Positions 25,295 to 33,562 are shown, counted from the stretch's first letter. The stretch: DNA of 33,562 nucleotides from Micavibrio sp. UBA1672 (GCA_002320665.1 DCKO01000098.1:1-33562); one strand, 5' to 3'. Made by a program: numbers and translations. The notes: a model not told the origin generated them from the sequence alone.

Positions 25295-26644
25295 CTAAGT
25301 TGGTAACTCGACATGCACGACCAGACCACCTAATGCACTCTGGCCAAGCCATATTTCTCCACCATGCGAATGAATAATATCCATTGCAATTGGTAGCCCG
25401 AGCCCTACACCACCTGTCTGTAAATTTCTGGAACTATCTATTCTATAAAATGGCCTAAAGACATCATCATATCTATTTTTAGGAATACCCGGCCCATTAT
25501 CCTCAATTAATATTTTTACACGACCATTATCACTAAGCTGAGCAGAAAGAACAATACGGTCTGCATATTTTGCAGCATTACTAATAAGGTTCCCCAAACA
25601 ACGTTTAATTGCTGTGGGACGCACCTTGAGTACTAAAGTCTCAATATTGCACTCAAATACAATAGGACACCCCTGCCTCTTCGCTGCTATAATAACTTCA
25701 TTAAGAAGCATTACAAAATCAATATCTTCTATCGTCTCCTGCCCCTCTCCGCGCACAAAGTTCAAATACCCCTCAATCATCTTCTCCATATCTGAAACAT
25801 CCAGCTTCATCGCATCCACGTCAGGACTATCTCCCAGCATAGCCAATTGAAGCTTTAACCTTGTAAGCGGGGTTCGAAGATCATGCGATACACCTGCTAG
25901 CATTTCTGTACGTTGCGCAATTTGCCTTTTAATACGGGTCTTCATATCAAGAAAAGCTTGTCCGGCCTGACGGACTTCTTTTGCACCCTCAACTTTAAAA
26001 TCACTATCATATAAACCTTTACCAAAGCGCTCTGCTGCCAGAGAAAGCCTGCGTATCGGTCGTATCTGATTGCGCATAAAAAGTATAGAAATAATCATCA
26101 AAACAAAAGATACACTAAAGACCCATAACAAGAAGATATAGCTGGATGATGAAAACAACCGCCTTTGCGGTAAAGAAACATAAAGCATCCCCTTATTGAG
26201 TTGTACCCGTATCTCCACCCATTTTTCCTGAAAGTCTACATCAATCGTGAATTTTCTGTTCAACTGGCCACGCATCTCTCTTTCCAGACTATCGCCTATC
26301 ATGGCGGCCCACCCCATAGAATAATAATTCACAGAACCTGCTGTTTCTTGAGAAAAAACAGCTCCCTCTTTATAAGCAATAATCAAATTCAGCTTATCAG
26401 AATAAAGGTTTAGTATCTCATCAATATCCTTATGATCTTTGGCATCATCAATAAGTTCGCTAATAATAGAAATCTCCCCCGCCACAGCAAATGCCAGACG
26501 ATTGGTCATTCGCACCCAGTGTCTATCAAAGAATATAAATGTAACAAAAAGCTGTATCAGCAAAACAGGGATAATGATAATAAGCAGTGAGCGCCCTAAC
26601 AGGGTCTGCGGCAATATCCTTTTAATCCAGTTTTTCTTTTTCAT
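25295..26644 (-). CDS. EnvZ-like sensor histidine kinase
   Basis: The 449-residue inner-membrane kinase has membrane segments at about 16-38 and 168-190, a periplasmic domain between them, a HAMP linker (190-240), HisKA with His254 in GVSHDLRTPL, and an HATPase domain with NLISNAAKY, DNGPGIP and GVGLGLPIA. This is the EnvZ layout. It lies 15 bases downstream of an OmpR-type regulator gene on the same strand, so the two form one two-component system. The alphaproteobacterial ompR-envZ pair often sits beside a branched-chain aminotransferase, as here; the signal is not known. Confidence 0.9.
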   Translation of the reverse strand: MKKKNWIKRILPQTLLGRSLLIIIIPVLLIQLFVTFIFFDRHWVRMTNRLAFAVAGEISIISELIDDAKDHKDIDEILNLYSDKLNLIIAYKEGAVFSQETAGSVNYYSMGWAAMIGDSLEREMRGQLNRKFTIDVDFQEKWVEIRVQLNKGMLYVSLPQRRLFSSSSYIFLLWVFSVSFVLMIISILFMRNQIRPIRRLSLAAERFGKGLYDSDFKVEGAKEVRQAGQAFLDMKTRIKRQIAQRTEMLAGVSHDLRTPLTRLKLQLAMLGDSPDVDAMKLDVSDMEKMIEGYLNFVRGEGQETIEDIDFVMLLNEVIIAAKRQGCPIVFECNIETLVLKVRPTAIKRCLGNLISNAAKYADRIVLSAQLSDNGRVKILIEDNGPGIPKNRYDDVFRPFYRIDSSRNLQTGGVGLGLPIAMDIIHSHGGEIWLGQSALGGLVVHVELPT

Positions 26645-26659
26645 GATATTTTATTATCT

Positions 26660-27394
26660 TTAAACGAGTTTTTCCGCGCGCATAACATACCCCTTGCCAC
26701 GCACAGTTTTTAAAAATCTAGGTGTCTTTGTATTTTCCTCAATCTTACGCCTCAAGCGAGTAATTTGAACATCAATGGTGCGCTCACCACCCTCACCCAA
26801 ACCAGTTTTTTGTGCAAGCGTTTTACGACTAAGAACATCACCTTCATGCTCAAGGAAAACTTTAAGCAAATTATGCTCGGCCGATGTCAAGGAAATAACA
26901 TCATCATTTTTTTCAAGAAATTCATTTTGAATATCATAAACACAATCACCCATCTTATAAGTCTGAGTCATTGCTATTGGTGTTTTTTGTGCACGCTTTA
27001 ATATTGATTTCAATCTTAAAACCAGTTCTCTTGGCTCGAAAGGTTTTGAGAGATAATCATCTGCACCAACCTCAAGCCCTGTGATGCGATCTTCCGCCTC
27101 ACCTAGCGCCGTTAGTAATAAAACAGGTATATCAATACCTTTTGCACGCAATGTCTCCACAAGCTCCAGACCACTTTGTCCGGGCATCATAACATCAACA
27201 ATCAAGGCATCACATTCAAACACCGCCAACTTTTCTTGTGCATCCGCTGCACATGATGCCGTCAAAGCAATAAATCCCTGATCATGCAAATAACGCGAAA
27301 CAAGATTACTAATACGAACATCATCATCAATAACAAGAATGTGGTCTTTCTCGTTATTCTTGACGTCTGAAAATTTTTTATTTGTCTGTGTCAT
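26660..27394 (-). CDS. OmpR-family response regulator
   Basis: The 244-residue DNA-binding regulator has a receiver domain (about 18-130) with acidic residues Asp23-Asp25, phosphoacceptor Asp67 in IVDVMMPGQSG, Thr95 and Lys117 (YLSKPF). A winged-helix domain follows (about 145-240) with the ERTIDVQITRLRRKIE recognition segment. The C-terminal TPRFLKTVRGKGYVM is typical of OmpR/PhoB proteins. The kinase gene follows after 15 bases, so it should be phosphorylated by that EnvZ-like protein. The 126-base gap to the divergent aminotransferase probably holds both promoters. Confidence 0.93.
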   Translation of the reverse strand: MTQTNKKFSDVKNNEKDHILVIDDDVRISNLVSRYLHDQGFIALTASCAADAQEKLAVFECDALIVDVMMPGQSGLELVETLRAKGIDIPVLLLTALGEAEDRITGLEVGADDYLSKPFEPRELVLRLKSILKRAQKTPIAMTQTYKMGDCVYDIQNEFLEKNDDVISLTSAEHNLLKVFLEHEGDVLSRKTLAQKTGLGEGGERTIDVQITRLRRKIEENTKTPRFLKTVRGKGYVMRAEKLV

Positions 27395-27520
27395 TATTTT
27401 TATTTACAAAACTTCCTTTCCTATATAGCTTTTTGCTCTGAAAAATGCACTGTGAAACATAAATAAATATTCCTGCAAAAAACGATAATTGAGTTACAGG
27501 ACAAGTGAAAGGCCATTAAA

Positions 27521-28393
27521 GTGAGCGAAGTTCCTTTTGATCAAAGAGACGGATTTATCTGGATAGATGGAGAATTACACCCGTGGAAAGAAAGTAAGGT
27601 CCATGTCCTTAGTCATGGCATGCACTATGCAAGTGCCGTTTTTGAAGGAGAGCGCATGTATAACGGCAAAATATTCAAAAGCCGTGAGCACTCGGAACGC
27701 TTGCACAAATCAGCAGAAATCATGGGTATGAAGATCCCCTACAGCGTCGATGAAATCGAAAAAATAAAATATGACGTTTGCAAGGAAAATAATCTTACAG
27801 ATTGCTATATCCGTGTTCTGGCATGGCGTGGCGGTGAGCAAATGGGCGTTGCAGCGCGTAAAACCAAAACACACATGGCCGTTGCAGCTTGGGCTTGGGC
27901 ACGCTATTTCGATGAAGATAAATATAAAAACGGCATCACATTAAGAACATCCCCGTGGCATAGGCCAGCCCCTGACACAGCCCCCACTCAAAGTAAAGCC
28001 AGCGGGCTTTATATGATCTGTACCATGTCAAAACACGCAGCTGAAGATGCCGGCTATGATGACGCGCTTATGCTTGACTATCAGGGCAATGTCGCAGAAG
28101 GCACAGGTGCAAACTTTTTTGCTGTCAAAAACGGAACTTTAATGACGCCGCCACCTGATTGTTTCCTAAACGGGATAACGCGCCAAACAGTCATACAGAT
28201 CGCCAAAGACCTAGATATTCCTTTTGAAGAGCGCAAAATATCACCGGATGAACTCGCTGATATTGACGAGGTTTTTCTTACAGGAACAGCCGCTGAAATT
28301 ACGGCCGTCGGTCAGATTGATGATCATAAATTTACTGTGGGAGACATTACAAACAAAATCCGCAGTACTTATGAAGACTTAGTATCTTCGTAA
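27521..28393 (+). CDS. ilvE: branched-chain-amino-acid aminotransferase (class IV)
   Basis: This PLP-dependent enzyme of 290 residues interconverts Val, Leu and Ile with their 2-oxo acids using 2-oxoglutarate/glutamate. Lys159 in QSKASGLY matches the PLP Lys159 of E. coli IlvE. Other family segments are HGMHYASAVFEGER, GNVAEGTGANFF, FLNGITRQTVIQIA and FLTGTAAEITAVG. The start is GTG at 27521, with AAAGG about 10 bases before it. It is divergent from the OmpR-like gene. A D-amino-acid or aminodeoxychorismate lyase branch of class IV is less likely given the IlvE-like motifs. Confidence 0.9.
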   Translation: MSEVPFDQRDGFIWIDGELHPWKESKVHVLSHGMHYASAVFEGERMYNGKIFKSREHSERLHKSAEIMGMKIPYSVDEIEKIKYDVCKENNLTDCYIRVLAWRGGEQMGVAARKTKTHMAVAAWAWARYFDEDKYKNGITLRTSPWHRPAPDTAPTQSKASGLYMICTMSKHAAEDAGYDDALMLDYQGNVAEGTGANFFAVKNGTLMTPPPDCFLNGITRQTVIQIAKDLDIPFEERKISPDELADIDEVFLTGTAAEITAVGQIDDHKFTVGDITNKIRSTYEDLVSS

Positions 28394-28465
28394 ACCATTA
28401 CTTCAAAACAATTATTTGAATTTTTAAAAGTTTTTAATAAATTAAAGTCAAAACAAGTTTCGTTT

Positions 28466-28494
28466 TTGACAAAATTAAATAAAGTCTGTATAGT
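28466..28494 (+). promoter_or_regulatory. near-consensus sigma-70 promoter of the 617-residue hypothetical gene
   Basis: A perfect TTGACA (28466-28471) and TATAGT (28489-28494) are separated by 17 bases. The predicted start (about 28501) lies roughly 44 bases before ATG 28545. This is the strongest-looking promoter in the right part of the window. Confidence 0.8.
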
Positions 28495-28544
28495 TAGACC
28501 CATATAATAAGAATAATAAATTGGGTGAATATACGGGAAACCTT

Positions 28545-30398
28545 ATGACAACCGGACAAGATCAAAGTAATTGGAAACTATCTGCCACTGAAGAGCACGC
28601 TTTGCAGGGGTTTAAGTCTAGCTTTAATGAATTCCTCGATAACTATTTTACTTATGATTTAAGCTTTAGTGCCGATAGCCTGAAAGTTAACTCCCAATCT
28701 GAACATAGCGTTCTTGACCAGAAATTTTTGATGAATTTTACGCAAGGTGTTGCCGATATCCAAGACACCCTAAAATCATCGACTGAACTAGCCACCCTTG
28801 CAGAAAACAATCCGGCCCTCAAAGATGCCTTAGAGTCAATGAGCATTACAGGTGCTCTAGACGAACAAACACTAAATATCATAAACATGATCTATCCTTC
28901 AAATTTAGGGAATACTGAACTAGACCATCAAATTTATTATGCACATGAGCTTGCTATTCAATATAACAATATGCCAGAAACTGTTCAGGCTCAAATTGAG
29001 ACGGCGCAACGCCTATTCAATCGCAGTACAAGTAGAGATAATAGAATTATTCAAGCCGAAACCCTTGTTGATATACTTGAAAATGATCTTGGTGTGGCAC
29101 AAGAGGCCAGCACAACAGATATTGATGACATCACTGCAAACGCGATAAGAAGACGTCTTGAAGCTCTTAAGCTTGCATATCCGGAACAGGATACAGATGA
29201 CATTGATCCACTAAAATTTAATGACCCTCAAGCCATTGCTTTTCTGGAGCGTGTTAAACAAAGACAAGCCGCAGATTTGGGCGTTGATGACAGTAACTCT
29301 GCATTCTTCCGCCTTCAAATGCTCTCCAAACATATGGATCAAAATTATAACGGTACTGCTGGTGAACACAGTATGGGGCAAACATTAATTCTTCTGGATG
29401 CATTAAAATATATTAATAATGGTACCCTACCTTCTGGTATCCACACATCATCGCCCGAAGTTGATAATAATTGGGGACAAAGCACTAACAAACATCAAGA
29501 TATTGCACTATTTAATGCCAATGTTTATGGACAAGCCCTCAGGGATAACATACGCCTTCAAGATGTAATGAGCTTTAACCAGCCTCAGGATGAAAAATGG
29601 CGCAATGATATCCGCGATGAAGCTATAAAGCGCATTTTAGAAAAAGATGCAAATTGGCAAGGCAATGAATTTAATGATAATCAAAATAAAATTAAAACCT
29701 TGGCAGCTAAACTAAGACTGTTTGAAGATAACCCTACTAGAACAGATCTAACTATAGACCGAGAAGAATTAGGAATCATTGCCATTGAAATGATGTCAGT
29801 TAAAGCTAATGAGCAGGGTCTAGAAGACCATCAAATTGATGAAGCCCTAAGAAATGGTGGACTTGCTATAGCGGCAGGTGACCTTCACATTATTGACGAC
29901 GGAATGGGTGTTTCTCAAGAAATTTATGATGATTTAAAACAACGTGCTGAGAATGGTGATTTAGTTGCAAAAGCTATAGTTGCCAGTGAACCATCTCTAG
30001 CAAATGGCTATATGAGACACCAAGTTTCTGAGTATCGTGCAGAAAAGTGGCAAGCACGCTTTTCTGCCGACGACGCAACATCTGTAACGCCATTTGAAGA
30101 ATATGTTCACCAGACACGCTATGACGTGAGTGCCTATGAAAGAAGATTAGAGCAACGACTTACCTTTGAAGCACAACAAAGAGCAGATACTGTACCAACC
30201 ACACGCGAAGAACAGGTTACTAGTAGCAATACAACATCAACTTTCAGAAGCGTTGTAGGATCCGAAGACAGTGATCCAGCACAACTTGCAGCTCTTAGCG
30301 TAACAGGCAGCGAAATTATTGAGGGTGATTTACCACTAACAGGAACAACAGGTCAGCCTACCCCTGTCATACAACAAACCGCCACAAGCACAAGTTAG
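28545..30398 (+). CDS. large soluble hypothetical protein
   Basis: I do not recognise this 617-residue protein. It is hydrophilic and mostly helical by composition, with no membrane segment and no signal peptide. Asp/Glu/Asn-rich stretches alternate with Leu-containing helices. From about residue 555 the chain turns into a Thr/Ser/Gln/Pro-rich low-complexity tail. No catalytic motif is evident. The ATG at 28545 has CGGGA upstream, whereas an in-frame TTG at 28521 would add eight residues (GEYTGNL) and has no ribosome binding site. It has its own strong promoter (28466-28494), and its stop codon overlaps the stop of convergent ychF. Confidence 0.7.
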   Translation: MTTGQDQSNWKLSATEEHALQGFKSSFNEFLDNYFTYDLSFSADSLKVNSQSEHSVLDQKFLMNFTQGVADIQDTLKSSTELATLAENNPALKDALESMSITGALDEQTLNIINMIYPSNLGNTELDHQIYYAHELAIQYNNMPETVQAQIETAQRLFNRSTSRDNRIIQAETLVDILENDLGVAQEASTTDIDDITANAIRRRLEALKLAYPEQDTDDIDPLKFNDPQAIAFLERVKQRQAADLGVDDSNSAFFRLQMLSKHMDQNYNGTAGEHSMGQTLILLDALKYINNGTLPSGIHTSSPEVDNNWGQSTNKHQDIALFNANVYGQALRDNIRLQDVMSFNQPQDEKWRNDIRDEAIKRILEKDANWQGNEFNDNQNKIKTLAAKLRLFEDNPTRTDLTIDREELGIIAIEMMSVKANEQGLEDHQIDEALRNGGLAIAAGDLHIIDDGMGVSQEIYDDLKQRAENGDLVAKAIVASEPSLANGYMRHQVSEYRAEKWQARFSADDATSVTPFEEYVHQTRYDVSAYERRLEQRLTFEAQQRADTVPTTREEQVTSSNTTSTFRSVVGSEDSDPAQLAALSVTGSEIIEGDLPLTGTTGQPTPVIQQTATSTS

Positions 30399-31498
30399 AC
30401 ATTAAAGCGGAATAGGATGATATCACCATCCTGCACAACATATTCCTTACCTTCTTGGCGCATTTTACCTTTTTCTTTAGCACCTTGCTCTCCGCCGCAG
30501 GAAATAAAATCATCATAAGAAATAGTTTCGGCCTTGATAAATCCTTTTTCAAAGTCAGTATGAATTACCCCTGCTGCTTGTGGAGCTTTTGCATCCGCCG
30601 GAATTGTCCATGCGCGCGCCTCTTTAGGGCCCGCTGTAAAGTAAGTTTGTAGCCCTAGCAGTTTATAACCTTCACGGATAATAAGGTTCAAACCCGGTTC
30701 ACTGAGACCCAGCGTCTCAAGAAATTCCAGCTTCTCTTCAGCACTATCCAATTGCGCGATTTCCGCTTCAACAGCAGCAGAAATCCGAACCGCACGCGCA
30801 CCTGTTTTTTGAGCCATGTCCTCTACTTTTTGGGTCCAGTCATTACCCTCCGCAGCCTCATCTTCAGAGACATTACAAACATAAAGAACAGGCTTTGCTG
30901 TAATCATTTGAAAGGACTTAAGCCAGCGCGCCTGATCCTCATCAAGACCGGTAATAGAACGCACAGGCTCCCCGCTTTCAAGACTGGCTTTAATTTGCTC
31001 CATAAGCTTGAATTGTTCTTCTATATCCTTATCACCGGAGCGTTTCTTCTTACCCATATTCTCCATTTGCTTGGAAATACTTTCAAGATCCGCAAGCATA
31101 AGTTCTGTCTCAATAACCTCCGCATCACGAATCGGGTCAACTGAACCATCTACATGATGAATATCATTATCTTCAAAACAGCGAAGCACATGAATAATAG
31201 CATGAGTTTCACGGATATTACCCAGAAACTGATTCCCAAGCCCTTCACCCTGCGATGCGCCCTTCACAAGACCAGCAATATCAACAAACTCTAATTGCGT
31301 TGGTAAAACAGCTTGTGATCCAGCAAGCTTTGCAATTTTATCCAGACGCTCATCAGGCACAGAAACGCGTCCTACATTCGGCTCAATCGTACAAAATGGA
31401 AAATTAGCCGCCTGTGCCGCAGCTGTCGCCGTAAGCGCATTAAAAAGGGTAGATTTTCCAACATTTGGCAACCCAACAATCCCACAATTAAATCCCAT
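30395..31498 (-). CDS. ychF: redox-regulated ATPase/GTPase YchF (Obg family)
   Basis: YchF (367 residues) is a universally conserved P-loop protein related to Obg that prefers ATP and acts in translation and oxidative-stress control. The P-loop GLPNVGKST (9-17) and the DIAGLVKGASQGEGLGNQFL segment (about 73-92) are plain. The G4 position reads NVSE where GTP-specific members have NKxD, in keeping with ATP use. A coiled-coil insertion (about 130-175) and a C-terminal TGS domain follow. GAGG lies seven bases before the ATG, and a promoter is present at 31532-31559. Confidence 0.96.
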   Translation of the reverse strand: MGFNCGIVGLPNVGKSTLFNALTATAAAQAANFPFCTIEPNVGRVSVPDERLDKIAKLAGSQAVLPTQLEFVDIAGLVKGASQGEGLGNQFLGNIRETHAIIHVLRCFEDNDIHHVDGSVDPIRDAEVIETELMLADLESISKQMENMGKKKRSGDKDIEEQFKLMEQIKASLESGEPVRSITGLDEDQARWLKSFQMITAKPVLYVCNVSEDEAAEGNDWTQKVEDMAQKTGARAVRISAAVEAEIAQLDSAEEKLEFLETLGLSEPGLNLIIREGYKLLGLQTYFTAGPKEARAWTIPADAKAPQAAGVIHTDFEKGFIKAETISYDDFISCGGEQGAKEKGKMRQEGKEYVVQDGDIILFRFNV

Positions 31499-31531
31499 TT
31501 CAATACCTCATATATGCGTAAAACAAGCGTG

Positions 31532-31559
31532 ACTATAACTGTGTTTAATCACAAGTCAA
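31532..31559 (-). promoter_or_regulatory. sigma-70 promoter of ychF
   Basis: On the minus strand TTGACT (31554-31559) and TATAGT (31532-31537) are separated by 16 bases, and the predicted start is about 30 bases before the ychF ATG at 31498. This suggests ychF is transcribed at least partly on its own rather than only from pth. Confidence 0.68.
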
Positions 31560-31571
31560 ATCATTCAAATA

Positions 31572-32132
31572 CTATTTTAAATAATTCGAATAAGACTCTG
31601 GATTTTCACGAAGAATTAAATCAACATTACCCGATAGTTTTTCCACGAAATCCGGCAGCCATTCCTGATCTTCCTTAGAAAAATCACTTAAAACATAGCT
31701 ACTAACCTGCCCTTTATGGGCAGGTCGCCCTATTCCGATACGCACACGCCAAAAATCCGGTGTGCCTAAATGCTGCTGAATAGACTTAAGCCCATTATGA
31801 CCCGCATTACCACCACCCTGCTTAACACGAAGCTCTCCGGGCTTTAGGTCTAATTCATCATGAAATACAATAATACGCTCTGGTGGGATTTTATAGAACT
31901 GAGCAGCCTTAACAACGGATTCCCCAGAGAGATTCATAAACGTTTCAGGTTTTAGCAAAGCTACCTTCTCACCTGCGATCTGCCCCGCAGTGAAAAGTCC
32001 CTTATACTTTTTGCTATAGGAGGAAAATGATGGATTATCTTCTAAAACAGCATCCAAAACCATAAAGCCAACATTATGTCTGTGCTTCTCGTAATCCTTA
32101 CCCGGATTTCCTAGCCCTACAAACAACCACAT
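31572..32132 (-). CDS. pth: peptidyl-tRNA hydrolase
   Basis: Pth cleaves peptidyl-tRNA released from ribosomes and recycles the tRNA. From the ATG at 32132 it has 186 residues with all key positions in E. coli order: Asn9, catalytic His19 (HRHNVGF), Asn67 (FMNLSG), Asp92 (HDELD) and Asn113 (GHNG). An open frame extends upstream to 32300, but that part overlaps the L25 coding end and is low-complexity Lys/Val, so it is not counted. AAGG lies about nine bases before this ATG. It follows rplY/ctc on the same strand with a hairpin in the gap. Confidence 0.94.
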   Translation of the reverse strand: MWLFVGLGNPGKDYEKHRHNVGFMVLDAVLEDNPSFSSYSKKYKGLFTAGQIAGEKVALLKPETFMNLSGESVVKAAQFYKIPPERIIVFHDELDLKPGELRVKQGGGNAGHNGLKSIQQHLGTPDFWRVRIGIGRPAHKGQVSSYVLSDFSKEDQEWLPDFVEKLSGNVDLILRENPESYSNYLK

Positions 32133-32158
32133 GTCTTTTGCCTTATCCTGATACAAAG

Positions 32159-32182
32159 AAGAGCCTTCGGATAAAGGCTCTT
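32159..32182 (-). other. intercistronic hairpin between rplY/ctc and pth
   Basis: AAGAGCCTT (32159-32167) and AAGGCTCTT (32174-32182) form a perfect nine-pair stem with a six-base loop. On the minus strand it is followed by CTTTG, too short a T-run for a strong terminator. It may act as an attenuator or stabilise the 3' end of the L25 message while allowing some read-through into pth. Confidence 0.55.
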
Positions 32183-32226
32183 TCTTAAACTTCAATGCTG
32201 ACAGAATTTTGTCAAGCACGGTAAAA

Positions 32227-32910
32227 TTACTCTTCACCACCTTCAACAGCTTCTTCACCACCTTCAGCAGCGGCTTCTTCGTCACTAACAATGCCATCAC
32301 CCTCAGCCTCAGCAGCAGCTTCCTCAGCTTCTTCCTGAGCCGCCGTCTTAGGTGGCACTAGAGTAGCAATCGTAAAGTCACGGTCATCAATTACAGGCTT
32401 TGTTCCTTCGGGCAAAGTAGCATCACTGATTTTTACAGCATCGCCATGTTCTTTACCTTCGACATTTACCTCAATAACATCAGGTATAGCCATAGCAGAA
32501 CAAAGTAATTCGACATCATGACGAACCACGTTCAACGTACCTTTTTGATCCAAAGAAGGACTCTTATCCTCATTAATAAATTGAACAGGCACCATAACCG
32601 CAATTTTAGTCTTTTTGTTAACACGCAAGAAATCTACGTGCTCAACCACATCTGTAACCGGGTGAAGTTGAACATCACGAGCAAGAACAATATGCTTATC
32701 CTTACCAACATTCAGGTCACAAAGTGTTGTGTACATATAACCACGATTATATTCTACGTTAACATCATTTGAATCTAGGGATATTTTAACAGGCTCTTTT
32801 CCATCACCGTAAATAACAGCAGGAACACGGCCCTCGCGGCGTAATGAACGTGCTATCCCCTTACCTGCGCGTTCTCTTTCAGCCGCTTCTAATGCATAGT
32901 TTTTAGGCAT
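32227..32910 (-). CDS. rplY: 50S ribosomal protein L25 (general stress protein Ctc type)
   Basis: The 227-residue protein has the N-terminal 5S-rRNA-binding L25 domain (about 5-95, with GKGIARSLRREGRVPAVIYG near the start) and the C-terminal TL5 domain (about 100-190), making it the long Ctc/TL5 form. It ends in an Ala/Glu/Gly-rich acidic tail from about residue 190, a common but variable addition. The ribosome binding site AAAAGGA is eight bases before the ATG. It lies between prs and pth on the same strand, a well-known bacterial order. Confidence 0.95.
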   Translation of the reverse strand: MPKNYALEAAERERAGKGIARSLRREGRVPAVIYGDGKEPVKISLDSNDVNVEYNRGYMYTTLCDLNVGKDKHIVLARDVQLHPVTDVVEHVDFLRVNKKTKIAVMVPVQFINEDKSPSLDQKGTLNVVRHDVELLCSAMAIPDVIEVNVEGKEHGDAVKISDATLPEGTKPVIDDRDFTIATLVPPKTAAQEEAEEAAAEAEGDGIVSDEEAAAEGGEEAVEGGEE

Positions 32911-33021
32911 TGCTTTTTTCCTTTTAATAAAATTAAAAGCCAGCCTCCAGGGGTGCTGACTCGATTGTGGGGTATCTTAAATCAGATTTACCAAGGATTA
33001 TCAAGAAAAATCACAAGCCAA

Positions 33022-33562
33022 CTAGAATAATTCAGACACTGAACGTTCTTCATGTATACGGCGCGCAGCCTCACCAACAAGATTAGCGATACTAATCTGT
33101 TGAATAGTATCAGCGTTTTTCATTTCCTCTGTAGCTTCAATACTATCAGTTACAACTAGCGTTTTCAGTGGAGAATCCTCAACACGCTTAACAGCCTGCC
33201 CCGATAAAACACCATGCACAACATAAGAATGAACCTCTTTTGCACCATGATCTTCCAAAGCCACAGCCGCATTGCACAGCGTTCCGCCCGAATCCACAAT
33301 ATCATCAACCAAAATACAAACCTTGCCCTTAACTTCCCCAATAACATGCATCACTTCTGAAACACCTGCCTTTTCACGGCGCTTATCAATAATCGCAAGG
33401 TCTGCTCCAATGCGCTTGGCCAGTTTACGCGCGCGCACCACGCCGCCAACATCAGGTGACACTACACAAAGAGGCTCACCATTAAATTTATCTTCTATGT
33501 GCAACTTAAACACGGGAGTGGCTGATAAATTATCAACCGGAATATCAAAAAACCCTTGAATT
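33022..33562 (-). CDS. prs: ribose-phosphate pyrophosphokinase, C-terminal part (gene runs off the window)
   Basis: Prs makes phosphoribosyl pyrophosphate from ribose-5-phosphate and ATP. The visible 180 or so residues begin within IQGFFDIPVDNLSATPV and include the PRPP-binding loop CILVDDIVDSGGTL and the VVSPDVGGVVRARKLA segment. The frame remains open to the window edge, so the GTG at 33513 is an internal Val and not a start. About 130 N-terminal residues lie outside. It is upstream of rplY/ctc on the same strand with a 111-base gap in which I see no clear terminator. Confidence 0.93.
   Translation of the reverse strand, partial: IQGFFDIPVDNLSATPVFKLHIEDKFNGEPLCVVSPDVGGVVRARKLAKRIGADLAIIDKRREKAGVSEVMHVIGEVKGKVCILVDDIVDSGGTLCNAAVALEDHGAKEVHSYVVHGVLSGQAVKRVEDSPLKTLVVTDSIEATEEMKNADTIQQISIANLVGEAARRIHEERSVSELF

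Noticed and set aside
32133..32300. N-terminal extension of Pth
   Set aside because: It overlaps the end of the L25 gene, is Lys/Val low-complexity, and all Pth key residues align with E. coli when the ATG at 32132 is used.
32930..32980. Possible terminator between prs and rplY
   Set aside because: Only four pairs (CAGC/GCTG) form around a ten-base loop, despite T-rich sequence after it.
33513..33513. GTG at 33513 as the start of a short prs
   Set aside because: The frame continues to the window edge with typical Prs sequence (IQGFFDIPVDNL), so the gene is cut by the window.

Overview
This window reads as two different proteobacterial genomes joined inside a tRNA gene. Positions 1 to about 12,350 look gammaproteobacterial, with a Legionellales/Coxiella-like flavour: tRNA-Leu followed by tig-clpP-clpX-lon, a Lon very close to the enterobacterial type, Bcr/CflA transporters and AT-rich lineage-specific proteins. 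Positions from about 12,410 to the end look alphaproteobacterial: an NDUFS4-like complex I accessory subunit, an ECF sigma/NrsF anti-sigma pair, rimP-nusA-infB-rbfA-truB-rpsO, a phasin, an OmpR/EnvZ pair beside a branched-chain aminotransferase, and ychF-pth-rplY(ctc)-prs. The two parts meet in tRNA-Arg(UCU) at 12343-12419. Its D, anticodon and T arms are intact, but its 5' acceptor strand (GGTCCCG) and 3' acceptor strand (CAAGCGC) do not pair. That is what a join through a tRNA core shared by two organisms would produce, so a metagenome assembly chimera is the first explanation to test.

Left part: the end of one Bcr/CflA-type MFS transporter and a complete second one (1-1436); an unrecognised, probably exported protein (1720-2871); on the minus strand the protein-quality-control operon tRNA-Leu, trigger factor, ClpP, ClpX, Lon (8731 down to 3062) with a clear sigma-70 promoter; a 708-residue membrane-anchored protein of unknown function; a Nudix hydrolase of the Ap4A type; a 97-residue acidic hypothetical protein with its own good promoter; and tRNA-His.

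Right part: the complex I accessory subunit gene; an ECF sigma factor with its NrsF-type membrane anti-sigma, divergent from an arylsulfotransferase-like membrane-anchored protein; a terminator; then the translation/transcription operon rimP to rpsO, which lacks ylxR between nusA and infB and ends in a bidirectional terminator instead of continuing into pnp. Next come a large PAS-PAS hybrid-less sensor kinase, a phasin, EnvZ/OmpR, a branched-chain aminotransferase, an unrecognised 617-residue soluble protein with a near-consensus promoter, and a minus-strand set of ychF, pth, ribosomal protein L25 and the 3' part of prs, which runs off the window.

No CRISPR array, insertion sequence, integrase or other mobile-element gene was seen. 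The most notable signal is the broken tRNA-Arg acceptor stem coinciding with the change of lineage. The unknown proteins at 1720, 8865, 11683 and 28545 are the main uncharacterised content.
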